Shown here one piece after another: positions 1 through 11,808 of a stretch of DNA of 64,000 nt. How positions within the stretch are numbered: the stretch's first letter is position 1; each line of letters starts with the position of its first letter. The notes under the pieces are model-generated. The model had not been told where the DNA came from and searched no databases. It saw only the letters and a program-made list of their open reading frames with translations. Both the position numbers and the translations under genes were made by a program. Where the stretch lies: positions 22,141,987 to 22,205,986 of the forward strand of contig CM046353.1 of NCBI GenBank assembly GCA_025403435.1, written 5' to 3'. This DNA comes from Artocarpus heterophyllus (Eukaryota > Streptophyta > Magnoliopsida > Rosales > Moraceae).

Positions 1-1291
1 AAATTTTAATCCTGAAATAAATTTACGAGCCTATATTCTTGACTTGTGTCTTTCAATGTACCAAAAGGTAACATCCTAAATTAGATAATGGTATGTATGC
101 CGATACGTTGTAGACATGACTCTTGATTGATGTAAACTTGTTATTCATAGATATTGAATCCATAACTCTTTTATAGAGTTAATGATATTCTGTTATAGGC
201 ATTATTTGATAATTGAAAACTGGAGCGCTTAACCATTTGGATACATATGTGTAACCAAATGGCATACTATTTGTTATTGGTGATGAATAGTAAGTTTTTC
301 AATTGTGAGATAATGGAACATAAGATAAAAATAATTGGGAAAGCAAAATGAAATTTATCCTTAAGCTAATTATGAATATCCTATAAGGATGTTATACATT
401 ATGATATGTCATGGACAATAAACTTATTGGAGTTTCGTAATTTTATATAATTCAAGAGTGTAATTCAAAGCTTTTTAATAAAATAGCTTTGGAGTTGATA
501 TTGGGGATATTTTCTTTTACAATTATAAGAGCTTGATCTATATATGTCCATCAGGTCCCCTTTGCTAGCTCATAATAATTCATCTAACAATACGGCATAT
601 TTTTCCTACAGATTGGTAACTTATGTTATTTCTTAGATTGGCTAAAATTTGATACATTGGATTTAAAAATTTATGTTGGTTCATTGGTTGAATTAATTTT
701 ATGAACTAATTCAAGATAAACGTGTTGAATTATTTAAAATAGATTTTATTTATATGAGATTTTTGTATATGACTGTTTTAATAAAATAATTTTTCTATTC
801 GGTTATTTGAATTAAAATTAAGGCTCTATAAATAATACTTAGGCCATATAAAGTAAGATTTATCCATTAGGTTTGGTTTAAATTAATGGAATAAATCCCA
901 GGAGCTAAAAACATGTCGTGGGATTGTTACCATAACAGACCAGTCGAACAATGTAAGTTGGTCGATCGGACCAACCACATCAACAATCAATATGCTTTAC
1001 GCATTTTACTTAGTAAGTTGATTTAAACTTGAATTTTGAGATCAAATCAGATAAGGACTAGCCCCAATCCGATCACTAGATAAAGAGAACTATTTTCTAT
1101 TGTTTCTTAGATCACTTGAAGAATTTAGAGAGCATAGTCTAGAGAGAGAAACTTTGAAACTTCCCATAGGGCTACTGTTGAACATCCCAAACCTTGGCTT
1201 TTCTAAAATATTTCTCTAGTTGTAGTTCCCACAGTTTTTCGGTCTACTAAAGAGGTGCGAATGATATTTTATTAATTTATATACAAAGGAT
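1..1291 (+). repeat. Old diverged copia-type LTR, main segment (cut by window start)
   Basis: This stretch aligns by eye, at low identity, with the family A copia LTRs. It shares the block around 'gacttgtgtctt', the 'ggagcgct(t/c)aaccatttggatacata' region and the 'ggtcccctttgctagctca' region, all in the same order. It is broken at 1291 by the solo LTR and resumes at 3293. Its 5' end lies outside the window. At the place where family A LTRs carry the CG-rich motif cluster, this LTR has a different inverted repeat instead (958-974). It is therefore an older relative, not a family A member. Confidence 0.75.
958..974. repeat. Short inverted repeat in the old LTR
   Basis: The arms TTGGTC and GACCAA are perfect inverted repeats around GATCG. 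The site sits where family A LTRs have the TCGGCCTGCCGA cluster. No function can be shown. Confidence 0.5.
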
Positions 1292-2730
1292 TGTTAGACA
1301 TGTATGCCATAAGGAGTAAAAATGTAATACATTTTTGGAGACATTTTTATCAATAAAGAATTTATTCATTTATATATATACCAAATCTTGTCCTCTTTAC
1401 GTTCATATTTGTTGAATGTATGATAAGCAAACAATAGTCTGAGACTGTCAGTCTAAACCTTAAGAATTGGGCATATGATGGGATGATTATGCGATAGACA
1501 CGATTCTTAAGGTGATGGTCTAAAACATATGATCCGCAATCAAGGGAATAAAGTTGGACGCTTTATTCATGTAAAGATTGTTATGTTGTCTATATCCCTT
1601 TTGGGAGATGGTTTGTCTTGGCCATCGGAGTTGGACTCCGTGAATAGAAACATTGGCACGTTGTCATAGGTGGCGATGTGTTGGATCGGGACATAAAGTG
1701 AATTGATTTGGATTAATAATTCTGTCTTGGCAAATCAATTCACGTTAGACAGTCATTTGTATTGTATCTTAATTTTGAGATGAATAGTGGGCCCGTTGTC
1801 TCGACTTGTGTCTTTTATGTACCAATGGGTGACTCCCACATCTCTATAGTGGTATGCATGCCGGTATGTTGGAGGCATGACTCTTGATAGCGTAGACTTG
1901 TTATTCATAGATATGGAATCCATAGCTCCTCTTTAGGAGTAATGATATCCTCTTATATGCGTTGTCCTATAATTGGAAAACTGGAGCGCTCAACCATTTG
2001 GATACATAGGTGTAACCGAATGGTATACTATCTTTGGATGGTAAGTTTTCTAATGGTGAGACAGTAGAACGTAAGATAAATATAATCAAGAAGGTAAGAC
2101 AGAACTTGTCCTTAAGCCGATTATGGATTATCATATGGCGATACGATACACTATGATATGTCATGGAGACTTAGCTACACGAGCTTCGTAATTCTATAAA
2201 GTTCGAGAGTGCAGTTTCAAGCTTTTAGTGGAGTAGCGTTGGAGTTGATAATTGTGAAATGTATATCTGGGATATTGGGTTTCATAATTATCATGAGCCT
2301 GAACTTTATAGGTCCATTTTGGTCCCCTTTGCTAGCTCACAAAGTCCTGTAACGACACGGTGTGCTTTTCCAATAATTGGTGACTTATGTCGGATTTATC
2401 AGATTGGTTTAAAATTTGTAAGAATCAAATAATTTATGTCTGTTTATCGGTTGAATTAATTTTGTAAGAAATTAGTTCAAGATAAACTTGTTGAATTATT
2501 GGATCAGATAATTCTTGTCTATTTATCGGTTCATTTAATTTTTGGACAAATTAGATCAAGATAAACTTGTAGAATTATTGTGAATTGATTTATTTTCTTA
2601 GAGATTATCTTGATAAAGTTTGTTTTGATCAGATAACTTCTCTATTGGGTTATTTGAATCAAAACTGAGACTTTATCCTTTAGAATCTCGGGTGGAAAAT
2701 AAAAGATTCGCGGAGATTTTTTCTCTAGAG

Positions 2731-2770
2731 ATCGGCCTGCCAGATGACGTGTTTGGCCTGCCGATCAGCG
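2731..2770 (+). repeat. CG-rich hairpin motif cluster in LTR copy 1
   Basis: Two decayed units of the motif TCGGCCTGCCGA lie about 115 bp upstream of the TATA box. Both have lost one or more bases of the consensus. Confidence 0.8.
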
Positions 2771-2883
2771 GTAGATAAGATTACGCATTTTCACGCGGAT
2801 CTTATCAGATATTGATCCAAACTTGATTCTGTTTCTAGTTTTTGAGACCTAATCTGATATGGACTGACCCCAGGACCAATAGG

Positions 2884-2892
2884 TATATAAAG
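2884..2892 (+). promoter_or_regulatory. LTR TATA box (TATATAAAG), copy 1
   Basis: The box lies in the block 'ggtatataaagggagtgag', which is conserved in every family A LTR. It is the likely core promoter that separates U3 from R. Confidence 0.75.
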
Positions 2893-3292
2893 GGAGTGAG
2901 TCTTATGATTTACTTAGATCAATTTGAGAGATTAAGAGTGATACTCTTCTAATGAGCATCTAAAAAACTCCCTGAGAGCTTTTGTTCACAAATCACGAAC
3001 ACTAGCTTTGGGTTCTCTCTGTTGGTTGGAAGGAGAGTCACCGGTGGAAGAGCTGTACGTGTGAGCCCACACTCACTCTGGTTGTGGATAGAGAATAGCA
3101 AAGAAGACCAGTTGGTTGAGGCTTTTCTGGAACGTTACTTCTCTACACAGGTTGCGGAGGTTCTTCGGCACACTGAGGTTAGTAAGATCTGTCTAATTTA
3201 TACATATAACATGTCAAACTTGTGTTTTGGAAATTACTCTGATGGAAATTTTTTTTTAAAATTTTGCTGCGCACTTTGTTTCCAACAAGGAT

Positions 3293-3366
3293 GTCCAACT
3301 TGTTTTTGGAAAAAGGACTTTGATTTGATTTTTTTAAATTTCCATTGCATTCATGTTTTTCCAACA
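3293..3366 (+). repeat. Old diverged copia-type LTR, 3' tail
   Basis: After the solo LTR and its duplicated AGGAT, the sequence continues the old LTR. It matches the last part of family A LTRs and ends in the same TTTTCCAACA. The following bases (GTTGGACTTTGAGAGCTATG) resemble a decayed primer-binding site, so this may be the 5' LTR of a lost element. Confidence 0.7.
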
Positions 3367-4320
3367 GTTGGACTTTGAGAGCTATGACCAATTTCGCTTT
3401 TGACCTCACAAGCTTTCGTGTTTTGGCCTCACGACCTCATCACAACGACCTTCGAGATCATGCAAGTCTCACCAATTTGATGATCTTCACATCACCAATG
3501 ATCTTTGCGAACCAATGGTCATGCACGAGAGAGAAAGAGAGAGAGACATAGGTCTTCGTCGGTGCCTCGAGATGAAGCAGTCATCACCATCACTGTCTCA
3601 CGTTGAAGTCCCCGTCGCCACCTTGTGCTAAAGCTGCCATCATCGTGCCATCATAATCAGTAAAAAGAGAAGAGGGGGAGACAAAGGTAGGGTTTTTAAT
3701 CTTTGGCTTTTCTAATTAAAATGTAATTTTTTTTATTTAGGGGTATTTTAGGATGTATAAGAGTGAAATAAATTTGATTTATTAAATTATACTATTTTCC
3801 TTCTTCTTAAAATATTATGCTGTTAATTTTTATTGATCCCTTAAAAGTGCTAATTCTCTCCTTTTCCTTTACACAAATGACAAAATTTCATTGAAAACTG
3901 AAATGTAAGAAACTGTTGAAATTTTCAAGAATAACAAAAATTAATGTCATTAAAAGATTATATAATATTATTGCATAAGTTTTGATATCACTATCATCAA
4001 ACCTTGGTTGCAACTAGTTACCTTATAAGTGAAATCATTTGTGAGAATGTTCAAAGTGAACGAGTACCAATTATACTAAAACATAAAGGCAAAGCAGAAG
4101 AAAATCAAAGTTTGAAATAATAAGATCTGAAATATCTAAAAGTTCAAAGGCAAAGTGAGGATTTTAGGGTATATAAGTGTAAATTACCTAAAATTCGACT
4201 AAGATCTTTTTAAAGGTAAAATTCAACTATGATTTTACCCTTGTAAGAACCCCCACAGAAGCCTGCATGTTGTTGTTGTTATTATTATAATTATTGTTGT
4301 TGCTGTTGTTGCTGCTACTG
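3367..4320. other. AT-rich stretch, no gene recognised
   Basis: Apart from a short GA-rich run near 3525-3548, there is no coding sequence I can support. The first 20 bases resemble a decayed copia primer-binding site. Confidence 0.5.
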
Positions 4321-4327
4321 TTGTTGT
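4268..4327. repeat. Trinucleotide microsatellite (TTG/TTA/CTG-type)
   Basis: This is an imperfect run of ttg, tta and ctg triplets that ends at the start of the left member of the 136-bp direct-repeat pair. Confidence 0.8.
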
Positions 4328-4456
4328 CAAGTTTTGACGAAAAATGAAACAAAAGGGGTAAATTAGGAGAGATTCAAAGATTAAGATAGTAAGATGAGAA
4401 CTTTTAAAGTTTTTAGGATAAAGTGAGGGCACTCTAAAAGTTCAAGGGGCAATATG
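4321..4456. repeat. Direct repeat, left copy
   Basis: About 136 bp begin 'ttgttgtcaagttttgacg' and end near 'ttcaaggggcaatatg'. They are repeated in the same orientation at 5288-5424 with scattered differences. The COG7-like fragment lies between the two copies. Confidence 0.7.
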
Positions 4457-4797
4457 TACAAAAATCCTAGATGATAACATTCTAAATATATCTTTTCGTA
4501 GGCAGCTGTGAATTTCCCTAACAAATTTTAAAGAATGGTTAACAAAAGGTAAAAATGTCATTATGGGCCCTTTTATATACTTATGCACAAATATTTATTG
4601 TAACCTGGAAATTTGGCATGTCTGGAAGAGCAAAAAACTTTGACAAAATGGGATGATCTTTCAAACTTGAAGCAATACTTGGGAAAGTGATAGAGAGAAG
4701 AATCAATCTAAAATAAATCAAGTTAAAACAAGAACTATGAGTTGGAGTAAGGCACATGACTGAAAAACGAGGACCTTGTTGGCATATAGGTCAATAC

Positions 4798-5111
4798 CTT
4801 AAACATCCATTTAGTTGCAAAGAACTAGGCCTCATTATCGTTGGCAGCATTGTTCGAGATGCCCTGCAAGTGGCCCAGCTGTTGGGGTAGAGTAAGAAGA
4901 TATTCACTGGCAACATAGGCCTGAGGATATGCATTGAAACTTGGGAGAGAAAAAGCACTTTGCTCCTCGGCAAACAAAAAATATCATTAAAGCGCTGTCG
5001 TACCTTAGAAATTAGGACGCCATATACAAGCTCGTTCACTATGTCGGCAAATGCTGCGACTCTATGAGATGCCTTTGGAAGTGCACAAATCCTGGGATCT
5101 ATAGACCGCAA
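4798..5111 (-). pseudogene. COG7-like exon fragment (conserved oligomeric Golgi complex subunit 7)
   Basis: Read on the minus strand, the first frame gives IDPRICALPKASHRVAAF, then DIVNELVYGVLISKVRQR. After a frame change near 4975 it gives PSFNAYPQAYVASEYLLTL and, later, FFATKWMFKV. From memory of the family, these blocks match the C-terminal half of plant COG7, a subunit of the COG tethering complex that acts in retrograde transport within the Golgi. The fragment is broken by the frameshift and by an in-frame TAG just before FFATKWMFKV. AAG followed by GTATTG at its end could be an exon-intron junction, which argues for a decayed genomic copy over a processed one. No other COG7 exon is visible nearby. 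Codon use and GC content are higher than in the surrounding AT-rich DNA. Confidence 0.7.
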
Positions 5112-5287
5112 AACATTTTAAATTAATATTTGTTGGATGATGAGACGCTCAAGCAAGACTTTTTACTTGTAAAGAAAGCCCAACAAATAACAAAGAAAAA
5201 ACTACCACCCATGTTGAAGATGAAATATTTGTGCATAAGTAAAACTGACGAAGAAGAAATCACTACCATCGTGAGCCCGCGTGTTAT

Positions 5288-5424
5288 TTGTTGTCTAGTT
5301 TTGATGAAAAATGAAACGAAATGGGTAACTTGGGAGAGATTTAAAGTTTGAGATAGTAAGATTATAACTTTTAAGATTTTTAGACTGAAGTGAGGGCAGC
5401 CTAAAAATTCAAAGGGCATAGATG
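5288..5424. repeat. Direct repeat, right copy
   Basis: This is the partner of 4321-4456, in the same orientation. A weaker, shorter resemblance to its tail is also present near 4130-4170. Confidence 0.7.
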
Positions 5425-6883
5425 CTAAAGTGAATGAATCATGATCTGCTCAATTGTCAATTTGTTATTCAAATTGCAATGTTCATAATGAGTGTTGTTA
5501 ATAATTTAATTGTCATCTTTTTTGCTTCTATTTTCTAGTTCAAGTTGGTATTTTTTTTGGTATTTTTTTATACTATGTTCACCGTTTATACTACCAATTT
5601 GGCTTTTAAAAAAATTTCTTCAGTTGGAAAATTATCAACTTTTCATAACCTTATTTTTTGGCGAAAGTTTCACTTTTCTCAATTGAATTCATATTAGACT
5701 TTCGTTATTTTATATTCATAATTATTGTGCGAATTTGGTCCTTTAACTGTTAAAAAAATGCCCTTGAATAGAAATGTTCCTTTGTGGCAGTTTATGTACT
5801 ACTTGGCGGATTTACCTTCTGCAAGTTTGCATGTGAGTTTCACTAAGTCAAACTCTACGCCTTCTCTGGTTTGTCTCGATGCCTAATTTATTTATTTATT
5901 TTATTGGATGGCTAGTTTAATACGGTTGAAATGAAAGAAAGGTCCATCTAACCTACCAAATTCTGAAAAGAATTGTAGCTGTTTGAGGCTTTTAATGTAA
6001 ACATAAATCATTAGATAGATATAATTTTCAATACTAACCGGAGCAAAACATAGTCAAACACAATAACTCAAACTATCTACTACTAATTGAGTAATGTTTA
6101 TGTACAAAAAACGACAGAAATTATTACGTAAAGATTAAAAAAACTATAACCCAACATTCTGAAGAAAGATGAAAAATGGTATTAAAGGATAAAGAGTAGG
6201 AGCAAGTGGGTGCTATCTTCGTTAAGGATGAGGAACTTAATCCAGTATTTTGACAATTGACCCTTTCTCTTTTCTTAGTAGACTAATCTTTATCCAACTA
6301 ACAATCTATATCCATTAATATTTGTCTATACTTATGTAGAGAACAATAATAAACTCACTCTCTAAGTGTATGAGCTTAGCGTATATGATGTTTCCAAAAA
6401 ATTAAACAACCCATGGAGAGAATTGAAAATGGAAATAAGAAAAGATTAACTTTGTACAATTGAATGAAATTGAAGTAGGTATATTGTTCAATTGCATATT
6501 TGGTTTACAATTTTATTGCATAATTTTCTCTTATGTTCATGTTGTATAACAGTTTACTGTGTGTGATTCAGTTGGTCAATTTCTAGGGGACACCTTTCTT
6601 GCTCGGAATAAACAAAAATAAAAGATGTTATGTATAGATTTTGAAGCAAAGTTTGCCTATCTTTTTTGAATTTTTTCCATCTAGAAAGGAAGAATAATTC
6701 CAATTCGAAGATGAGTCAGAGTTTATTGTTATTTTCTTTTTCTTTTTTTAATTTATGAGAGTAAGGAGGAAGCATAGTAACCATGTTTAAAATTTCATTT
6801 GTTTCCAATTATAAGACATGCAATTGTGCTAGAATTAACATAATATAGGAAAGCTCTGTTTGATTAGCTATAAAAATGTTAAT
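5425..6883. other. AT-rich intergenic stretch, no gene recognised
   Basis: There are only short open frames, many stops on both strands and T/A-rich runs. I see no coding or RNA gene. The last five bases (TTAAT, 6879-6883) are the left target-site duplication of the old gypsy LTR. Confidence 0.6.
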
Positions 6884-6939
6884 TGTAACACCCAAATTTC
6901 TAATGCATTAAAAATGCATTAAGTTAAGGATTATATCAA

Positions 6940-7260
6940 GACTAAAAATACAGTTTAAGAAAAAATACTGTATAATAATATGAAAAATTATACAGTATTA
7001 GAATAATACAGTGTAAGAATTGGACTGTTTAAGGTCATGCAATACAGAAATTGGACTGTTTAAGTTAAACCAGTGTAGAAAGAATACTGTTAAGTGAAAA
7101 CCCAGATAAGGGAAAGGTTATGTTTGGCCTCCAAAAATAAACCAGAGGCAAGTAAAATATTTTATACAGTCTAAGGATATGTTCTTGCACTGATTTTACC
7201 ACGACAGTATAAGAAAAATATTGTGTGGTGAAAAATTACACAGTGTAAAGTTTGAGCCCT
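6940..7260. repeat. Array of ACAGT/ACTGT half-sites with an 11-bp hairpin
   Basis: The hexamer-like motif ACAGTnTAAG/ACTGTTTAAG recurs about ten times in 320 bp near the 5' end of the old LTR. Within it, TACTGTATAAT (6966-6976) and ATTATACAGTA (6987-6997) form a perfect 11-bp inverted repeat with a 10-base loop. Confidence 0.7.
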
Positions 7261-9114
7261 ACAAAGTGGACACCCACTTGAATTCTATTGGGCCACCAAG
7301 CCATGAAAGGTGGCCCAATCACCTTGTGCCACATGGGTAACCCAAAGGATTACCATGAGTCACCTAAAGGATAAACATGCATTTAATGCAAAAATTTGCC
7401 AAAAAAATCTCTCTTTCTTCTCCAAGACCCACAGTAGCCATGGATGAGCTTTCTCAAAAATTTTTCAACTTCTCATCGTAGCAAAAATAGCCCCATTTAA
7501 GTTCAAGAGGAAAAGTTCAAAGGATTTTATCAAATTTTAAGGTAAAACCTTAACTTTTTTTAAGGTTTTTTATAGTTTTTCTTGGGTTAAGGAAGGAAAG
7601 TTAATTCAAAGCATTTTTGTGTGAGAAATGCTTAGAAAAAAGGCTTTAAAGGAGCTCTTGGAGGGCTAGAATCCAAAAGTGCTATTTGGGGTAAGTTTTG
7701 AATTTCAAAGTTTTGAAATTATGTAATTTTTAATTTGATTTTTATTCTTTGAAAGGTATGTGGATTTTCAAGCAAAGTTTTGCTTAAATCCCATAGATAC
7801 ATGAATTATGGCATGGTGATGTTGTGAAAATTTAGGTTTTATTGTGCAAAATGTTAGTTTTTGCAAAAAGTATTACTTTTGTAATTTTAGTACTAATTTT
7901 GCAAAATTTTTGTAATTTTAGTACTAATTTTGCAAAAATGATGAGTAGGCATGAAAATGATTGAAAAAAGGGTTGGAACTGCCTCTGCAGGGGTAAATTT
8001 ATTGTTTAAAAATGGATTTTACAAAAATAACCATGGAGTAAATTGAAACAAAAAGTTCTTTCTCAGTAAAATTGAAAATTGCCCAAAAACACCACTGTGC
8101 AGTGATAATTTCGAAAAAGTTACAACACAAAAGTTGTAGATCTCGATAAAACTATTAGGTAACATGAACAGTTCGTCAAAAATCTCAATCGTTTGAGAGA
8201 TTTTAATTTTACAAGAATTTGTTGAAATTGGAAAAAAATTTTAAAGGGCAAAAATGTCATTTTCCTAAAGGATTTTGAATATGGTACTTTGAGCAAAAAT
8301 GTTCCTCATGAAAAATGGGGACTAATGGTTTGAAAAGATTATTTTGGATTTCGGGGACAAAAATGTAAATATCTTTGTATTTCGGGCCAAAATTGTGAAA
8401 TTGTGTGAAAACTGGTTTTTCACTAAGGAACGTTAGTTTCCTATATTGCTTTAGGCAGTAAGTACCATAGATATTAAGTTTTAAGGAAATTAAAGTTTAG
8501 TTAAGGAAATAATGGAAGAAAAAGAGTTAAGGGTAAAATGGTCATTTTGCGAAAAAAGGCGAAAACGGACCCAAAACAGTCCGATGTCGGGAACTGTTTC
8601 TTAGCGGCAATTTTTTCGTAATATGTAGGTAATAAAACGTTAAAGTTAAGCAATAGGTTTTATAGAGTTAAGAAATGGACGAAAACCCGTTAAGGGGTAA
8701 AAATGTTATTTTTACGAAAACGACGAAAGCGGAGTCGAACACTCCGATTTAGCATAACGTTCTTAGACGAAAATATTCTGTAATACGTTAAGTAACGTAA
8801 CCGTCATGTGTGACGAAAGATTTAATAAGAGATGTTCAAGTAAACAAAAGGTAACCCGATGGGTTACAAAATTAAGTAAAGGAAAAGGGTAAACCGATAG
8901 TATACAAGTCAAGTTCAAAGGAAAGAATGGTTAATGTTTACGTTTTATTATCAATCGAGTGGATTGATAAAAAGAAAGTTAATTAACGAGTTGGCTGTCG
9001 TATGATCAGGACACAGAAGCCAACCAATGAAAGAAAAAGGAACGGAAAGAAGAACGTTAGAGTAAAGTCTAGGTAAGTTCAGACTTCACCTACAACGTGA
9101 AGTAAATGATTTTT

Positions 9115-9487
9115 AAATGCTTATTTATATGATTTGCAACTGTGTTTGCAATTGTTATGAAAGTTGTTTTTAAAGTATATTTGCATTTATTATGCAAAAA
9201 AGTTCTAAAGTACAAAATAAGATTTGCAACCGTTATGTTTAAAGTCTATTTGCATATTGATATGCATAATATTTTTAAAAGTTCAAGTTATGATATTTAA
9301 AGTATTTAAAGTATGTTTTGCATTATGACAATGCATAATGTTTTATAGTTTAAGTTATAAGTTTTATGATGCATTTGTTATGCGATAAGTTGCAATTGTT
9401 GTACAATAAGTTTCAGAATAAAAGTTATGATTTGCAAAATGTGATTGCGTCATATGATGCATTTGTTATTCAATAAGTGTAAGAGTA
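9115..9487. repeat. Imperfect AT-rich tandem repeats ('gcatttgttatgca' type)
   Basis: Variants of 'atttgcatt.gttatgcaataag' recur several times in this part of the old LTR. The array continues after the Tekay insertion at 20815-20945, which supports joining the two segments. Confidence 0.65.
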
Positions 9488-9742
9488 CAAGTTGTAACAC
9501 CCACCTATTTTTATGTAATGAATCACGTTAAGTTAGTAACGACGTCAAGGATATTTTATTAATAATTTATGTTATAAGCTATGATATATGATTTTTATGT
9601 TACTAACTTTTTATGTCAAGTTTTATGACAGGTGACGACTGCATGGAATCGTTGTGCTCAAGTGTTCATGATTATTTTAATGTATGTTTAATTATGATGC
9701 ATGATGAATTGAATATTTTAATGTAGGGCATTTAAGGACAGT

Positions 9743-9830
9743 TTGGCAGGCCTGACTTTCAAGTTCGGCAGGCCGAACTTGGCGGAACTGGCAGGCCGAA
9801 GGGGAAAAATCGACAGGCCAAACACGGCTG
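9743..9830 (-). repeat. CG-rich hairpin motif cluster, 5' end of Tekay 5' LTR
   Basis: Several units of TCGGCAGGCCGA and variants (ggcaggccgaa, cgacaggcca) occur within 90 bp. The motif reads in the orientation opposite to that in family A copia LTRs. Confidence 0.85.
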
Positions 9831-11350
9831 ACGAGCAGTCAGCAGAAATCTCTCCAAATTTATGGCTGAGATAATTACATTAAATGGGTGGTTTATTGTG
9901 ATTAATTGGCATATTAATGGAATAATTTTGTCAGTTAAGGAAATAAAAGGTTTGACTTCGCATTGATTTGTTTGATTTTAAATGGTTTCTTATTTTTAGA
10001 GGGCAAAATTATGGCAAGTAAGATTAGAGTTTTGACTTTCCCTCTTTTCTCTCCTTCCTCCACGCCAATTGCCATCTAACAGTCAGAAAATTCTGACTTA
10101 ATGGAGGGTAATAAATCTTCATTATGCTCATAACGTTAAAAAAAAAATAATTTAACGTTCTTTTCCCTCAATATTCTCTCATCTTTTCTCTCTCAGTTCT
10201 GAAGCGTTCCCTCATTCTTCATTCTTCTTCTCTTCTCCATGAATCCCATCTCCATCTCTCTCAAAAAAAAAAAAAAAAAGAAAATTCTCTACTAAGTATT
10301 GAAAGAAAAAGTCATATTTTTGTTGGTTGAATTCAAGAATTTTGAGAAGAAATTTCAAGGTAAGAACTTAATTTTTTCGGTAATTCTAAAAAGAAATTCT
10401 CCTCCTCAATTCGTCTACAACATCTTTCTCTAGGTATTGTATTTTGCTCTAAGTTTTATTATGATGTTCATGTACGTATTATGTGATGTTTTCCCAAGTT
10501 TCATGTTATTTCGGTGTTTCTATGAAAAATATGAATTTTCTGTCTTCTAACCCTCACAATAGAATATTACTGTTTAATTTTGATACATGAAAAATGTAAT
10601 GCTTATTCAATAGATAATTGACTAATATTTTTCATGAAAATTCAAAAGAATATGCTTGTGTAATGTATGATGAATGTAATTTTGAGTTATGTGAAATTTT
10701 ATGAGATTACGTTAAGAAAACTATTTTAACAATGATATTTTTGGATTTTCGTTTTATAAAATGTTTTATATGTTTAAATGATTTTTATTGATGATGAAAT
10801 AATTTTATGATATTAAAATACATGATAATAAGATGTTTGTATGAATTTTAACATGTATGTATTTTAAATTATTAGAAAACGTTTTCAAAAGATTTTCATG
10901 ATTGAAATGTATGTGATGTTATGATGATAATATTTAAGGGAAGCATGTTATGAATAATGTCTATATGTGATGATAATTTATGTGAAAATGTTTTCACAAT
11001 TATGGTTATGAATTATGATAATATGAGTTGAATGTATATATATGAATGATATATGAATGAATGTTATGTTAATGGATGATATATGAATGGATGATTTATG
11101 CTATGATGAAAAGTAATAATTTATATGTGATGGTATATGACAGGATGTTTTATGATAATTATTAATTTTATTGTATTTTAAATGGATAAATGGCATGAAC
11201 ACTCAAAGGAACAAGCACATCGAGACCGCGGCGTCGTCACCAAAAGTATATTAAGGTTAAGTAAGCTAGCGTTAAGGTAAGTACATTCTCACCTGCAACA
11301 TGACACATTTACGAGGTTTGATGATATGTTCACAATGATATTCATGATGA

Positions 11351-11808
11351 TTTTATGGTTATTTTCCTTAAATGATTTCTTATGAAAGATTATCATGATT
11401 TAAAGCTATGCATGTAAGATGATGACATGTTTCAAAGTATGAAAATTATGTATTATGTATCACCTAATAAGTGTTGCACACCAATGTTATGAAATGATAT
11501 GTTATGATGTCATGTTTGGTTTGGGATTAGCTACCCTTCTCCTCTCATGACGGTGCACCTACAATGATGTTCATGGTGATTTTATGGTTATTTTCCTTAA
11601 AGGATTTCTTATGAAAGATTATCATGATTTAAAGCTATGCATGTAAGATGATGACATGTTTCAAAGTATGAAAATTATGTATTATGTATCACCTAATAAG
11701 TGTTGCACACCAATGTTATGAAATGATATGTTATGATGTCATGTTTGGTTTGGATTAGCTACCCCTCTCCTCTCATGACGGTGCGCCTACAATGATGTTC
11801 ATGGTGCA
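11351..11808 (+). repeat. 229-bp tandem duplication in Tekay 5' LTR
   Basis: The segment from 'ttttatggttattttcc' at 11351 is repeated from 11580 at nearly full identity. The homologous part of the 3' LTR (about 19561-19790) has a single copy, so the duplication arose after insertion or in this LTR alone. Confidence 0.85.

Larger units (their letters stand above)
1292..3287 (+). mobile_element. Solo LTR, copia family A, copy 1
   Basis: The LTR begins TGTTAGACATG and ends TTTCCAACA. It is flanked by a perfect 5-bp target-site duplication, AGGAT, at 1287-1291 and 3288-3292. No primer-binding site or coding region follows, so it is a solo LTR left by recombination between the two LTRs of a full element. 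Its length of 1996 bp matches the other family A LTRs (about 2.0 kb). The insertion is inside the older related LTR. Confidence 0.95.
6884..9492 (+). repeat. Old gypsy-type solo LTR, segment 1
   Basis: It begins TGTAACACCC, typical of plant gypsy LTRs, and has no coding capacity. It is split by the Tekay-like element at 9493, continues at 20815-22140, and its last base is at 24173, after a family A solo LTR. The flanks TTAAT (6879-6883) and TTAGT (24174-24178) differ at one base, as expected for an aged target-site duplication. The rejoined LTR would be about 3.9 kb. Confidence 0.75.

Noticed and set aside
1967..2164. Frames of 60-90 codons in the LTR (MTYQSVSYPHMIIHNRLKD type) repeated in many copies
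   Set aside because: They are antisense to the LTR, are cut at different places in different copies and have no coding signature.
3022..3378. Similar open frames in U5 of several family A LTRs (also 33062, 61901 and the reverse ones near 35717 and 43392)
   Set aside because: They start with TTG, not ATG, and are alike only because the LTRs are copies. They run across the splice donor and the LTR end, and their C-termini differ with indels.
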